From Mycobacterium sp. 852002-51961_SCH5331710 (GTDB taxonomy: Bacteria; Actinomycetota; Actinomycetes; Mycobacteriales; Mycobacteriaceae), in the NCBI RefSeq assembly GCF_001665535.1, contig NZ_LZSQ01000045.1, forward strand, positions 1-64,000: a stretch of DNA of 64,000 nucleotides. Direction: 5' to 3'. Positions within the stretch are counted from its first letter, which is position 1; the number at the start of each line of letters is the position of its first letter. Under the pieces are notes generated by a model. The model did not search any database. It was not told the DNA's origin and was given only the letters and a program-made list of their open reading frames with translations. Positions 50,266 through 58,710 of the stretch are shown here, piece after piece. The position numbers and the translations under genes are program-made.

Positions 50266-51237
50266 GTGAAATACCTAGACGTCGAGGGAATGGGCCGGGT
50301 CAGCCGTATTGGGCTCGGGACCTGGCAGTTCGGTTCTCGGGAGTGGGGCTACGGCGAGAGCTACGCCTCCGGACCCGCCCGTGAGATCGTGCAGCGATCC
50401 CTGGCGCTCGGCGTCACGTTGTTCGACACCGCCGAGATCTACGGGTTCGGCAAGAGCGAGCGGATCCTCAGCGAGGCCCTGGGCGATCGGCGCTCGGAAG
50501 TGGCGGTGGCCAGCAAGGTCTTCCCGGTCGCACCGTTCCCCGCGGTGGTCAAGCAGCGCGCGCACGCCAGCGCGCAGCGGTTGGGGCTGCAGAAGATCCC
50601 CCTGTATCAGGTCCACCAGCCGAACCCCGTGGTGCCCGATTCGGTGATCATGCCGGGAATGCGTGACCTGCTCGATGAGGGCGTGATCGGCGCCGCCGGC
50701 GTCTCGAACTACTCGCTGTCGCGCTGGCAGCGGGCCGACACGGCGCTCGGACGACCCGTGATCAGCAACCAGGTGCACTTCTCGCTGGCCCATCCGCAGG
50801 CGCTCGAACGCCTGGTGCCGTTCGCCGAGCGGGAGAACCGCGTCGTGATCGCCTACAGCCCGCTGGCGCAGGGATTGCTCGGCGGAAAGTACGGACCCGA
50901 CAACCGCCCCGGCGGCATCCGTGCGACGAATCCGCTCTTCGGCACCGAGAACTTGCGCCGCGCCGAACCGCTGTTGCAGACGCTGCGCGACGTGGCCGCC
51001 GATGTCGGGGCCAAGCCCGCGCAGGTGGCGCTCGCGTGGCTGATCCACTTGCCCAACGTGGTCGCGATACCGGGCGCGTCGAGCGTCGAACAACTCGAGT
51101 TCAACGTGGCCGCCGCCGACATCGAGTTGAGCGCCGAGGCGCAGGAAGCGCTCACCGCCGCCGCCCGCGCGTTCCGGCCGGTGGGCACCGCGCGCTTCCT
51201 GGCGGACACGGTTCGCGAAAGGCTCGGCGTCGGTTAG
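50266..51237 (+). CDS. Aldo/keto reductase
   Basis: 323 residues from GTG 50266. The catalytic tetrad is visible: Asp54 and Tyr59 in LFDTAEIYG, Lys84 in VASKV and His117 in YQVHQPN. The NADPH site (AYSPLAQGLLGGKYG, and IPGASSVEQLEFN at the C-terminus) is typical of the YajO/Tas-like AKR group. It reduces carbonyls with NADPH. Its stop overlaps the convergent metallophosphoesterase gene by 4 bases. Confidence 0.92.
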   Translation: MKYLDVEGMGRVSRIGLGTWQFGSREWGYGESYASGPAREIVQRSLALGVTLFDTAEIYGFGKSERILSEALGDRRSEVAVASKVFPVAPFPAVVKQRAHASAQRLGLQKIPLYQVHQPNPVVPDSVIMPGMRDLLDEGVIGAAGVSNYSLSRWQRADTALGRPVISNQVHFSLAHPQALERLVPFAERENRVVIAYSPLAQGLLGGKYGPDNRPGGIRATNPLFGTENLRRAEPLLQTLRDVAADVGAKPAQVALAWLIHLPNVVAIPGASSVEQLEFNVAAADIELSAEAQEALTAAARAFRPVGTARFLADTVRERLGVG

Positions 51238-52403
51238 TTTTTCGTGTTCTCGAGGGTGAGCACCGTGATGTCGGGCGGGGCGCCGACGCGCACCGGCGGG
51301 CCCCAGAACCCGGCGCCGCGGGTCACATACAGCTGGGTGTCGTCGACGCGCGTGAGGCCCGCGAGCGACGGCTGGGCGGCGCGAACGAGGTAGTGGAACG
51401 GCCACATCTGCCCGCCGTGGGTGTGGCCGGACAGTTGCAGGTCGACCCCTCGCGCGGCCGCCTCTTCGACCTGCACCGGCTGATGGGCGAGCAGGATCGT
51501 CGGCCCACCGGATGAGAGACCGGACAGTGCGCGATCGAAATCCGGCCCGTCCGAATGCCTTTCCCCGACGAGGTCGTTGACCCCTGCGAGGTTGAGCACC
51601 GCGGAGCCGCGACGGATCGCCGTGTTCTCGTTGCGCAGCGGCTGGACGCCCCAGCGCGCCATCTCGCGTAACCACTCGGCGGTGTCATCGACGAAGTACT
51701 CGTGATTGCCGGTGACGAAGAACGCGCCGTCGGGTGCCGCGAGGTCTCGCAACGGCGCTGCGGCCGAACCGAGTTCGGCGACGGTGCCGTCGACCAGATC
51801 ACCGACGATCGCGACGAGGTCGGGTTCCGCCTCGTTGATCATTCCGACGATCCGCTCGGTGTGCGCCCGTCCCAGCAGCGGCCCGAGGTGGATGTCCGAC
51901 ACCACCGCGATCCGAAAACCGCGGAACGCCGGATCGAGGGCACGCAGCCGCACCGGCGCCCGCAGCAGGTCCGGTGGCCCCAGTGCGGTGGCCGTGCCGA
52001 CTCCGACCAGGCCGACCGATGCGGCCCCCGCGGCGACGGCGCTCGCGCGGGCCAGGAACAGGCGGCGGCTGAGCGCGTTCGGGTCCTCGGGCTCCGGAGC
52101 CGACGGCGCCCGACGGACCCACCGCCGCAGCAGCAGTCGCACCGGTTCGAGCACCAGCAGCGTCAGCAGCAGATAGGCGGCCACACCGAACCACAGGTAA
52201 CCCGGCCAGGCGTACCAGCCGGCGTCGGCCGGACCGAACACGCGCGGCAGCAGCAGCGCCGCGAGAAGGAGCGCGGCCAACCCTAGGAGGACGGCGCTGA
52301 GCACCCGCCGCGCGCGACCCGGCCGGGTGGTGTCCTTGACCAGCCGTTTCCACAGGTAGACGTGCATCAGCGCGAGCACCGCGCCGAGGATGACGATGAA
52401 CAT
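51234..52403 (-). CDS. Membrane-anchored calcineurin-like metallophosphoesterase
   Basis: 389 residues; I choose ATG 52403, with AAGGG 5 bases upstream. Three hydrophobic spans occupy residues 1-95, and a further hydrophobic segment lies near 117-140 (LFLARASAVAAGAASVGLVGVGTA), so the enzyme is anchored. The di-metal motifs are complete: VVSDIHLG (DxH), VGDLVDG (GDxxD), TGNHEYF (GNHE) and SGHTHGGQ (GHxH). Related bacterial proteins (YkuE/YaeI type) act on lipid-linked or cell-envelope phosphates. Confidence 0.92.
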   Translation of the reverse strand: MFIVILGAVLALMHVYLWKRLVKDTTRPGRARRVLSAVLLGLAALLLAALLLPRVFGPADAGWYAWPGYLWFGVAAYLLLTLLVLEPVRLLLRRWVRRAPSAPEPEDPNALSRRLFLARASAVAAGAASVGLVGVGTATALGPPDLLRAPVRLRALDPAFRGFRIAVVSDIHLGPLLGRAHTERIVGMINEAEPDLVAIVGDLVDGTVAELGSAAAPLRDLAAPDGAFFVTGNHEYFVDDTAEWLREMARWGVQPLRNENTAIRRGSAVLNLAGVNDLVGERHSDGPDFDRALSGLSSGGPTILLAHQPVQVEEAAARGVDLQLSGHTHGGQMWPFHYLVRAAQPSLAGLTRVDDTQLYVTRGAGFWGPPVRVGAPPDITVLTLENTKN

Positions 52404-52478
52404 GCGCACCCTTCAGGTGATTTCGGTGCACTACCGATCGATCAGCGACTGGTAGCGCACCGGAATCGCAGAGGTCCC

Positions 52479-53570
52479 CTACAGCGAGACCGTGCCGTAG
52501 TCGCAGACGTGCTCGACCAGCGTGCGGAGCTGATCGTCGGTGGTGCCGAACGTGTTGTCGATCGCCGTCAGCCGCGCCGCATAGTGCCCGACGGGATACT
52601 CCGCCGTCATCCCGATACCGCCGTGCAGCTGGATCGCCTCCTGCGCGATGTGCCGGCCCGACCGCCCGATCTGGAACTTGGCCCGCGCGGCGATCACCGG
52701 GTCGAACCGGTTGTCGGCGATCGACATGGCCGCGTAGAAGTTCATGCTGCGCGCGAGTTCGAGCGAGACATACATGTCGGCTGCCCGCTGCGTCAACGTC
52801 TGAAAGTTGCTCAGCGGAACGCCGAATTGCTTTCGGCTGGTGAGGTATTCGGTGGTCAGGCGCAACGCCTCCTCCATCGCCCCGACCGCCTCCGCGCACA
52901 GCGCCGACTGGAACCGGATCACGGTGCGGGCGACGTGTTCGGTCGCGTCGCCGCCGTCGCCGAGCGGTTCGGCGGGGGTGGAGTCGAAGTCGAGCTGCGC
53001 ACCCCGGCGGCCGTCGAAGGTTCGGTAGGGCTGCCGTGTCACGGCCGCACCGTCGACGACGAACAGTCCCACGCCGCCGTCGGGCAGCGCCGCGGTGACG
53101 ATGACGGTGTCGGCGGTGTCACCGGCCAGCACCGGGTTCTTGCGCCCGGTGATCGTCCAACCGTCACCGCTATTCTCGGCGCGCGTCGCCGGTGCGGCCG
53201 ACGGCAACCGCGTTCCGGGTTCGGCGTGGGCGAACGCCAGCAGCGTCTCGCCGGTGGCGACGGCGTCGAGCACCTGCTTCTGCTGGTCGCTGCCGAGCTC
53301 GGCGATCAAGCCGCCGGGGACGATCGCGGCCTGGGCGACCGGTTCGGGCGCGAGCCGCCGGCCGACCTCGGTCAGCACCACCATCACCTCGATCTGGCCG
53401 GCCTCGTCGGGATCGAACCCGAGTCCCAGGATGCCGACCTCGGCCAGTTGGCCCCACACCTCACGGCTCCAGCCGGGCTCACCTTCGGTGCGCACACCCT
53501 CGCGGCGCGACAACACGTCGCGGGTGACGTCGCGCAGTAGTTGCTGTTCTTCGGTCAGGTCGAAGTCCAC
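52479..53570 (-). CDS. Acyl-CoA dehydrogenase, small (non-catalytic-base) subunit
   Basis: 363 residues from GTG 53570. N-terminal MDFDLTEEQQLLRDVTRDVL and C-terminal HLYGG-type region IQLHGGIGMTAEYPVGHYAARLTAI place it in the ACAD family. It lacks a Glu at either standard catalytic-base position (C-terminal IDNTFGTTDDQ). It starts 7 bases after the large subunit stop. Such pairs form alpha2-beta2 enzymes in mycobacteria (FadE26-27, FadE28-29 type); the lengths resemble FadE18 (363 residues) and FadE17, from memory. Likely acts on a bulky or short-chain CoA ester. Confidence 0.9.
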   Translation of the reverse strand: MDFDLTEEQQLLRDVTRDVLSRREGVRTEGEPGWSREVWGQLAEVGILGLGFDPDEAGQIEVMVVLTEVGRRLAPEPVAQAAIVPGGLIAELGSDQQKQVLDAVATGETLLAFAHAEPGTRLPSAAPATRAENSGDGWTITGRKNPVLAGDTADTVIVTAALPDGGVGLFVVDGAAVTRQPYRTFDGRRGAQLDFDSTPAEPLGDGGDATEHVARTVIRFQSALCAEAVGAMEEALRLTTEYLTSRKQFGVPLSNFQTLTQRAADMYVSLELARSMNFYAAMSIADNRFDPVIAARAKFQIGRSGRHIAQEAIQLHGGIGMTAEYPVGHYAARLTAIDNTFGTTDDQLRTLVEHVCDYGTVSL

Positions 53571-53577
53571 GGCCGGC

Positions 53578-54750
53578 TCACAATCCCAAGATGGTCGAAG
53601 CGATGATGGTGCGCTGAACCTCGTTGGTACCGCCGTAGATCGACGTCTTCCGATAGTTCAGGTAACGCGGTGCGGCGTCCTGCGCCCAGGTGGGCACGTC
53701 GAGGTCGCCGGCGTCGAACGGCAGCGTCTCCGGCCCCGCCACCTCAACGAACAGCTCGGTGGCGGCCTGCTGCAACTGGCTGCCGCGCAACTTGAGGATC
53801 GACGACGCGGGGTTCGGCTTGCCGTCGGCTTCGGATCCGCTGACGCGCATCTGCGTGAGTTCCAGTGCGAGCAGCCCGGTTTCGATCTCGGCCACCCGGG
53901 CGGCGAACAGCGGATCCTCCAGCAGCGGTGTGCCGTTGACCTCCAACTTGGCGGCGTGTTCCTTGACCTGCGCCATCCACAGCTTCGTCAACCCGATGCG
54001 GGCGATGCCGGTGCGCTCGTTGCCGAGCAGGAACTTGGCGTATGTCCAGCCCTGGTTCTCCTCGCCGACAAGCTGATCGGCCGGAATCCGGACGTCTTCG
54101 AAGAAGACCTCGTTGACCTCGTAGCTGCCGTCGATCAGCTCGATCGGTCGCAGCGTGATTCCCGGCGTCGACATCTCGGCCAGCAGGAAGGAGATGCCGG
54201 CCTGCCGCTTCGGCGCGCTCGGGTCGGTGCGCGCCAGCAGGAAGATCCAGTCGGCGTACTGGCCGAGCGTCGTCCACGTCTTCTGCCCGTTGACGACGTA
54301 TGTGTCGCCGTCGCGCACGGCGGTGGTCCGCAGCGACGCGAGGTCCGAACCGGCCTCCGGCTCGGAGAAGCCCTGACACCACCAGATGTCGATGTTGGCC
54401 GTCGGCGGCAGGAAGCGTTCCTTCATCGCCTGCGAACCGAACTGCGCGATCACCGGGCCGACCATCTTGGTGTTGAACGCCAGCGGTTCGGGGACGCCGG
54501 CCAACTGCATCTCGTCGAGCCAGATCTGGCGCTGCAGCGGCGACCACTCCTTGCCGCCCCACTCGACCGGCCAGTTCGGCACGGCCAGCCCGTTGGCGTT
54601 GAGGATGCGCTGGCTGGTGACCATGTCTTCGGGGAACTTGGTATGGCCGGTCTTGCCCCGCTCGCGGATGTCTTCCGGAATCTCGGAGGTGTAGAAGCGC
54701 CGCAACTCCTCGCGGAATGCGGCGTCCTCGTCACTCAACGCCAGTTTCAC
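53578..54750 (-). CDS. Acyl-CoA dehydrogenase, large (catalytic) subunit
   Basis: 390 residues from ATG 54750. FAD/substrate motifs WWCQGFSEPEAGSDLASLRTTA and DGDTYVVNGQKTWTTLGQYADW are present. The C-terminal motif is YGGTNEVQR, with Gly where MCAD-type enzymes carry the catalytic Glu. A Glu instead occurs at residue 245 in LLGNERTGIAR, the position used by IVD/LCAD and by FadE26 of the steroid enzymes. With the small subunit downstream it forms a heteromeric ACAD, which suggests a steroid- or branched-side-chain-type substrate, by family analogy. Confidence 0.91.
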   Translation of the reverse strand: MKLALSDEDAAFREELRRFYTSEIPEDIRERGKTGHTKFPEDMVTSQRILNANGLAVPNWPVEWGGKEWSPLQRQIWLDEMQLAGVPEPLAFNTKMVGPVIAQFGSQAMKERFLPPTANIDIWWCQGFSEPEAGSDLASLRTTAVRDGDTYVVNGQKTWTTLGQYADWIFLLARTDPSAPKRQAGISFLLAEMSTPGITLRPIELIDGSYEVNEVFFEDVRIPADQLVGEENQGWTYAKFLLGNERTGIARIGLTKLWMAQVKEHAAKLEVNGTPLLEDPLFAARVAEIETGLLALELTQMRVSGSEADGKPNPASSILKLRGSQLQQAATELFVEVAGPETLPFDAGDLDVPTWAQDAAPRYLNYRKTSIYGGTNEVQRTIIASTILGL

Positions 54751-54797
54751 GGTCTACCCCGTTCTCGTTGCTCCACATTGCGCACGGTTTACCCACC

Positions 54798-54857
54798 GCG
54801 AGCAGACGCAAAAGTGTCCTTTCGGAGACGATTGTGGGCAGTTTTACGTCTTCTCGC
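54798..54857. terminator. Nested palindrome downstream of the Nudix gene
   Basis: Arms GCGAGCAGACGCAAAA (54798-54813) and TTTTACGTCTTCTCGC (54842-54857), 16 bp with two mismatches, enclosing a small inner TCC/GGA hairpin. It starts 15 bases beyond the stop of the leftward Nudix gene and may also mark the promoter side of the FadE operon. Confidence 0.5.
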
Positions 54858-54871
54858 GCAGAGAACTGACA

Positions 54872-55591
54872 CTACTTCCAGGCGAATACGGGTTGCTCGA
54901 GTTCGTCGACCGGATCGTGTCTGCCCTCGAGGCCGAGCCAGCGCAACTGCAGCAGCACCGCACCCGTCGGCGCGTGGATCAGGTCGTTGCCCAGCGGGAC
55001 CTGCACGACGGGTCGCGGGCTCTCCGGAATCTCGATGAACCGCGGCGAGTCGGGCCGCTGCAGTTGATGCAGGCCCACCCGATACACCGCGACGACCTCG
55101 TCGGGCGCCGGGCGGGGCTCCAGCCGCCCGCCGCCCCAGATGACGACGGGCGTGATGACGTATCCCGACCGGGTCGGATAGTCGTCAAGCAGGCCCAGCA
55201 CGGTCGAGTCGGGCAGCTGGACGCCGACTTCCTCGTCGAGTTCACGCAGCGCGGCGTCGACCACGGTCTCATCCGGGTCGAGCCGACCGCCGGGCAGCGC
55301 CCACTGTGCGGCGTGCGACGTCAGACGCGACGCCCTGCGGCACAGCAGAAAGGCAGCGCCCCCGGAGACGTCGACCATACGGCCGTCGAGGCCGGCGTCG
55401 GGCATACCCCGCCCGTCATTCCAACCCTCGACATCGACCGGGTCCACCCGGTCCTCGCCGACCTCGGAGTCCACGAGCACCACGGCGACCGCCGCGTGCC
55501 GCTTGGTCGGGTCGGTGACGGCGCGACGTTCGTGTCGCGACAGGTTCGCTGTGATCCGCTCGCGCAGCGACTCGTCGTAGGAGATCGTCAC
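54872..55591 (-). CDS. Nudix hydrolase
   Basis: 239 residues from GTG 55591 (VTISYDESLRERI). The Nudix box is at residues 101-123: Gly101 to Glu121 in the form GX5EX7REUXEEXGU (GGRLDPDETVVDAALRELDE, then EVGV). The upstream WALPGG and the arrangement resemble CoA pyrophosphatase (NudL/YeaB)-like enzymes, which cleave CoA and acyl-CoA. It lies beside an acyl-CoA dehydrogenase pair, which would suit CoA turnover. A leaderless TATGGT box is 6 bases from the start. Confidence 0.9.
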   Translation of the reverse strand: MTISYDESLRERITANLSRHERRAVTDPTKRHAAVAVVLVDSEVGEDRVDPVDVEGWNDGRGMPDAGLDGRMVDVSGGAAFLLCRRASRLTSHAAQWALPGGRLDPDETVVDAALRELDEEVGVQLPDSTVLGLLDDYPTRSGYVITPVVIWGGGRLEPRPAPDEVVAVYRVGLHQLQRPDSPRFIEIPESPRPVVQVPLGNDLIHAPTGAVLLQLRWLGLEGRHDPVDELEQPVFAWK

Positions 55592-55597
55592 CGCTCG

Positions 55598-55603
55598 ACC
55601 ATA
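55598..55603 (-). promoter_or_regulatory. Leaderless promoter -10 box for the Nudix gene (TATGGT)
   Basis: On the minus strand TATGGT is followed after 6 bases by GTG 55591. The 70 bases to 55673 are shared with the promoter of the divergent repeat-peptide gene. Confidence 0.6.
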
Positions 55604-55673
55604 GTTTCGCGGTGTTTCGTCGCCACCGTCCGGGGCAACTCCCTCTGGACCACAGCCCATAGAGAGGATCGAC

Positions 55674-55922
55674 ATGGCACTCGACGATGACGACATCACC
55701 ACCTCGGGCGCAGGCGGAGAGGGACCCGCGGACGGCGGCTCCAACCCACAAGGACACGACGGCGGCGCCGACGGCACGGCCGGCGGCGAAGGCCCCGCTG
55801 ACGGCGGCAGCAACCCACAAGGACACGACGGCGGCGCCGACGGCACGGCCGGCGGCGAAGGCCCCGCTGACGGCGGCAGCAACCCCGAGGGTCACGACGG
55901 GGGCGCCGACGGGACGGCCTGA
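55674..55922 (+). CDS. Acidic Gly-rich triple-repeat peptide, possible modified-peptide precursor
   Basis: 82 residues from ATG 55674, with GAGAGGA upstream. A 13-residue acidic leader (MALDDDDITTSGA) precedes three tandem 23-residue units, each GGEGPADGGSNP plus one variable residue (Gln or Glu) plus GHDGGADGTA. There is one His, one Asn and two Pro per unit; no Cys, no aromatic, no basic residue except His. No signal peptide. I recall similar small acidic repeat proteins annotated 'BatC' in actinobacteria without a function. The JmjC-type oxygenase gene starts 24 bases after its stop, so the peptide is a candidate substrate. It could also be a metal- or water-binding stress protein. Confidence 0.8.
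   Translation: MALDDDDITTSGAGGEGPADGGSNPQGHDGGADGTAGGEGPADGGSNPQGHDGGADGTAGGEGPADGGSNPEGHDGGADGTA
55713..55919 (+). repeat. Three tandem 69-bp coding repeats
   Basis: Units at 55713-55781, 55782-55850 and 55851-55919. The 5' half of unit 2 is identical to that of unit 3, and the 3' half of unit 2 is identical to that of unit 1, so unit 2 is a mosaic. All lengths are exact multiples of 3 and the frame is kept. Confidence 0.92.
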
Positions 55923-55946
55923 CACCCGCCCGATGACGACATCCCC

Positions 55947-57200
55947 ATGCTGACGGCACCGATGCTTCGGCGCTGCGTGGCGGTCGACGCCCGACGGTTC
56001 GCCGACGAGTACTGGGGGCGCAGACCGCTGCTCACCCGGGCGGATGCGTTACCCCGCGACTTCAACGATCTGCTCTCGCCCGACACGGTCGACGAACTGA
56101 TCGCCGAGCGCGGGGTGCGCGCACCGTTCATCCGGCTGGCCAAGGAAGGCGGCGTCCTGCCCAAGGACTGCTACCTCGGGCCCGCCGGCTTCGGCGCGGA
56201 GATCCCGGATCAGATCGACTCCGCCAAGCTGCTGACCCAATTCGCCTCGGGCGCAACGATTGTGATGCAGGGTCTGCATCGGTTATGGCCGCCGGTCATC
56301 GACTTCGTCCGCCGGGCGGTCGACGATCTGGGACATCCGGTGCAGGCCAACGCCTACATCACCCCGGCGAGCAACCGTGGCTTCGATCCGCACTACGACG
56401 TGCACGATGTCTTCGTCCTTCAGGTGTCCGGTCGGAAGCGCTGGATCGTGCACGAGCCGGTGTACGAACATCCGCTGCCCTCTCAGCCGTGGACGAAGCA
56501 CCGCGCCCAGATCGAGAAGCGGGTGGCCGACGACGCCCCGGTCATCGACACGGTGCTGGGCGAGGGTGATGTGTTGTATCTGCCGCGCGGATGGGTGCAT
56601 TCGGCGCAGGCGCTGCAGACGACGTCGATTCACCTCACGATCGGGGTCGAACCCGTGACGGCGGTCGACGTGGCGCGCGCCGTCGTCGACCAACTGACGA
56701 ACGATGCGGCCTTCCGCGCCTCGCTGCCCATGGGCGCCGCCGACGCGGATGAGACGATGGCGACGGTGACGAAGGTGATGGCGGAGATGGTCGGGTCGCT
56801 GCGCGACGACGCGGCGACCCTCAGTGCGGGCGCCGCCGCGAACCTGTCCAGCCGTCACGCCGACCGGACCCGTCCGGTGGCGGTGCGCCCGCTGGCATCC
56901 TTGGCCGCTGCCGACCGGGCCGGGGAGGTCACCGTCCAGTGGCGGCACGGGCTGAGTGCGACCGTCGACCAATCCGGGGAGCGCGTCGTCCTGCGCCTGC
57001 CGGACCGGACCATCACCTTCCCGCAGATCTGCGGCGACGCCATCCGCGCCGTGCATCTGGGCGGCGTCGTCGATGCGGCGAGCATGCCCGGTCTCGACAC
57101 CGCCGATGCCACCGTCCTGATCCGGCGGCTGCTGCGGGAGGGCGTTCTCGTTCCCGCGAGCGTTCCCGAGCACCGGAACCTTCCGGCAGACGCCGGATGA
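55947..57200 (+). CDS. JmjC/Cupin_4-family Fe(II)/2-oxoglutarate oxygenase
   Basis: 417 residues from ATG 55947. The double-stranded beta-helix carries the metal triad His149-x-Asp151 (FDPHYDVHDVFVLQVSGRKRW) and His218 (YLPRGWVHSA), exactly as in ribosomal-oxygenase-type JmjC enzymes (YcfD/RoxA, MINA53, NO66). A C-terminal helical/winged-helix region follows (LPDRTITFPQICGDAIRAVH, DATVLIRRLLREGVLV), also a family mark. Known members hydroxylate Arg or His side chains of ribosomal proteins. It sits 24 bases after the repeat-peptide gene and overlaps the ferredoxin-like gene by 4 bases, which suggests that the peptide is its substrate. Confidence 0.9.
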   Translation: MLTAPMLRRCVAVDARRFADEYWGRRPLLTRADALPRDFNDLLSPDTVDELIAERGVRAPFIRLAKEGGVLPKDCYLGPAGFGAEIPDQIDSAKLLTQFASGATIVMQGLHRLWPPVIDFVRRAVDDLGHPVQANAYITPASNRGFDPHYDVHDVFVLQVSGRKRWIVHEPVYEHPLPSQPWTKHRAQIEKRVADDAPVIDTVLGEGDVLYLPRGWVHSAQALQTTSIHLTIGVEPVTAVDVARAVVDQLTNDAAFRASLPMGAADADETMATVTKVMAEMVGSLRDDAATLSAGAAANLSSRHADRTRPVAVRPLASLAAADRAGEVTVQWRHGLSATVDQSGERVVLRLPDRTITFPQICGDAIRAVHLGGVVDAASMPGLDTADATVLIRRLLREGVLVPASVPEHRNLPADAG

Positions 57201-58090
57201 CGGCGGCGAAGCGAATCCCGTGCAGCGATCAATCGCTGGCCCGTGACGACCCGATGTTCGGCACCGCGTCGGCGGGCTCGCGGTGGCTGCTGCTCGAACT
57301 CAGCGGCGCCTGGGGGCCCTCGGTGTTTCTGCAGTCCCCCGGCTGTATCGACCCCGAGCTCGGCCGCGCGGTCGTGCGTCGGGTCGAGAAGGCGGGCATG
57401 CGCATCGCGGCGATACGCAAACACGGTCGCCGGCCCGAGACTCCGCGGTGGCGCTGGTTCATCGCGCACTGCGACGTCGGCGCCGAGGCGCTTCACCACG
57501 GGGAGGTCGATGCCCCCCGTGACTTTCTCGAGCTCGCGCTCGACGGCAGCGACGGAAGCCCGACGACCGATCCGGTGATCGCGATCTGCTCCCACGGCAA
57601 ACACGACCAGTGTTGTGCGGTGCGGGGGCGCAGCGCGTGTCGGGCGATCGCGGCGGAGTACCCCCAATTCACCTGGGAATGCTCGCATCTCGGCGGCGAC
57701 CGCTTCGCGGCCACCATGCTGATACTGCCCGAGGGCCTGTGCTACGGCAGGGTCGACTCCGCCGATGCGGCGGGGCTGGTGCGCCGCTACCTCGACGGTC
57801 GGCTGGACAACCGGTTCCTGCGCGGACGCACGTCGCTTCCCCATGCCGTTCAGGCCGCACAGTACTTCGTGCGTGAGCGCACCGGCGACGACCGCATCGA
57901 CGCGCTGCACCCGCTGCGGGTCGAGCGCGGTGAACACCTGATCACGGTCCTGCTCGACGGTGACGACGGACCCATCGAGGTGGTCCTGCACGAGGAGTTG
58001 TCCGAACCCCTTCTCTCGCAATGCCATGCGCAGGTCCCCGGTCAGGTTCGCGTGTTCACGCTGGGGTCCTTGACCCTGGCCGGCGGGTGA
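57197..58090 (+). CDS. Sucrase/ferredoxin-like (thioredoxin-like [2Fe-2S] ferredoxin) protein
   Basis: 297 residues from ATG 57197, overlapping the oxygenase stop (ATGA). The family signature is clear: ICSHGKHDQCCAVRGRSACRA (Cys131, 139, 140, 148) followed by WECSHLGGDRFAATMLILPEG (Cys162, His164). These residues hold a [2Fe-2S] cluster in thioredoxin-like ferredoxins. It could supply electrons or keep the iron of the coupled oxygenase reduced. It ends 3 bases before the convergent TetR gene. Confidence 0.88.
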   Translation: MTAAKRIPCSDQSLARDDPMFGTASAGSRWLLLELSGAWGPSVFLQSPGCIDPELGRAVVRRVEKAGMRIAAIRKHGRRPETPRWRWFIAHCDVGAEALHHGEVDAPRDFLELALDGSDGSPTTDPVIAICSHGKHDQCCAVRGRSACRAIAAEYPQFTWECSHLGGDRFAATMLILPEGLCYGRVDSADAAGLVRRYLDGRLDNRFLRGRTSLPHAVQAAQYFVRERTGDDRIDALHPLRVERGEHLITVLLDGDDGPIEVVLHEELSEPLLSQCHAQVPGQVRVFTLGSLTLAGG

Positions 58091-58093
58091 GCG

Positions 58094-58702
58094 TCAGCCT
58101 CCTCCACGCACCGCAGGCAGCACCAGTGTGTTGATGACCTCGCGGACGAACGCCGTGTCGACACGTTGCCCGTTCACCACCCGCATCAGGCTCATCGCGG
58201 TGGCCACGTCGGCCACCATCGTCCAGTCGCGATCCGCGACCTCACCGCGGTCGACGGCCCGTCGGAGGATCGTCGCCATCTTTCGGCGGCCCCGCAGCAG
58301 CATCAAATCGTCGAGCGCCAAGGCCAATTCGCGGTCGTGGACGGCTTCGATCGCTACCCGCAGGATCAGGTCGTAGGTGACCATCGCGTCCTCGTTGCGC
58401 TCCGCGCGCTGCACCAGCGCTTCCATGTCACCCTGGAGGCTGCCGGTGTCCGGGGGCTCGTCGGTGAGCAGGTCGGGCCGCCAATAGACCAGCGCATCGG
58501 TGATCAACGCGGCCTTCGACGACCATCGGCGGTAGATCGCCGCCTTGCCCACCCCGGCCCGCGCGGCGATGTCGTTCATGTTGGTGGCCTCGTAGCCATG
58601 CTCCCGCAGCGCGGCCAGCGCCGCGTCGAGGATCGCGGGGTCCCTCGACCGATCCAAGCGCCCCTCAGTGCGCTGGCGTAGCTTCGGCTCCGACGCGGAC
58701 AT
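58094..58702 (-). CDS. TetR-family regulator behind mmpL
   Basis: 202 residues from ATG 58702 (MSASEPKLRQRTEGRLDRSRDP). HTH: AILDAALAALREHGYEATNMNDIAARAGVGKAAIYRRWSSKAALITDAL. The C-terminal domain TetR_C-like (DLILRVAIEAVHDRELALALDDLMLLRGRRKMATILRRAVDRGEV) senses an unknown ligand. It follows the mmpL stop by 18 bases on the same strand and has its own leaderless -10 box in that gap. It probably regulates the mmpS-mmpL promoter, as TetR genes next to efflux pumps commonly do. Confidence 0.9.
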   Translation of the reverse strand: MSASEPKLRQRTEGRLDRSRDPAILDAALAALREHGYEATNMNDIAARAGVGKAAIYRRWSSKAALITDALVYWRPDLLTDEPPDTGSLQGDMEALVQRAERNEDAMVTYDLILRVAIEAVHDRELALALDDLMLLRGRRKMATILRRAVDRGEVADRDWTMVADVATAMSLMRVVNGQRVDTAFVREVINTLVLPAVRGGG

Positions 58703-58710
58703 CACCGACC

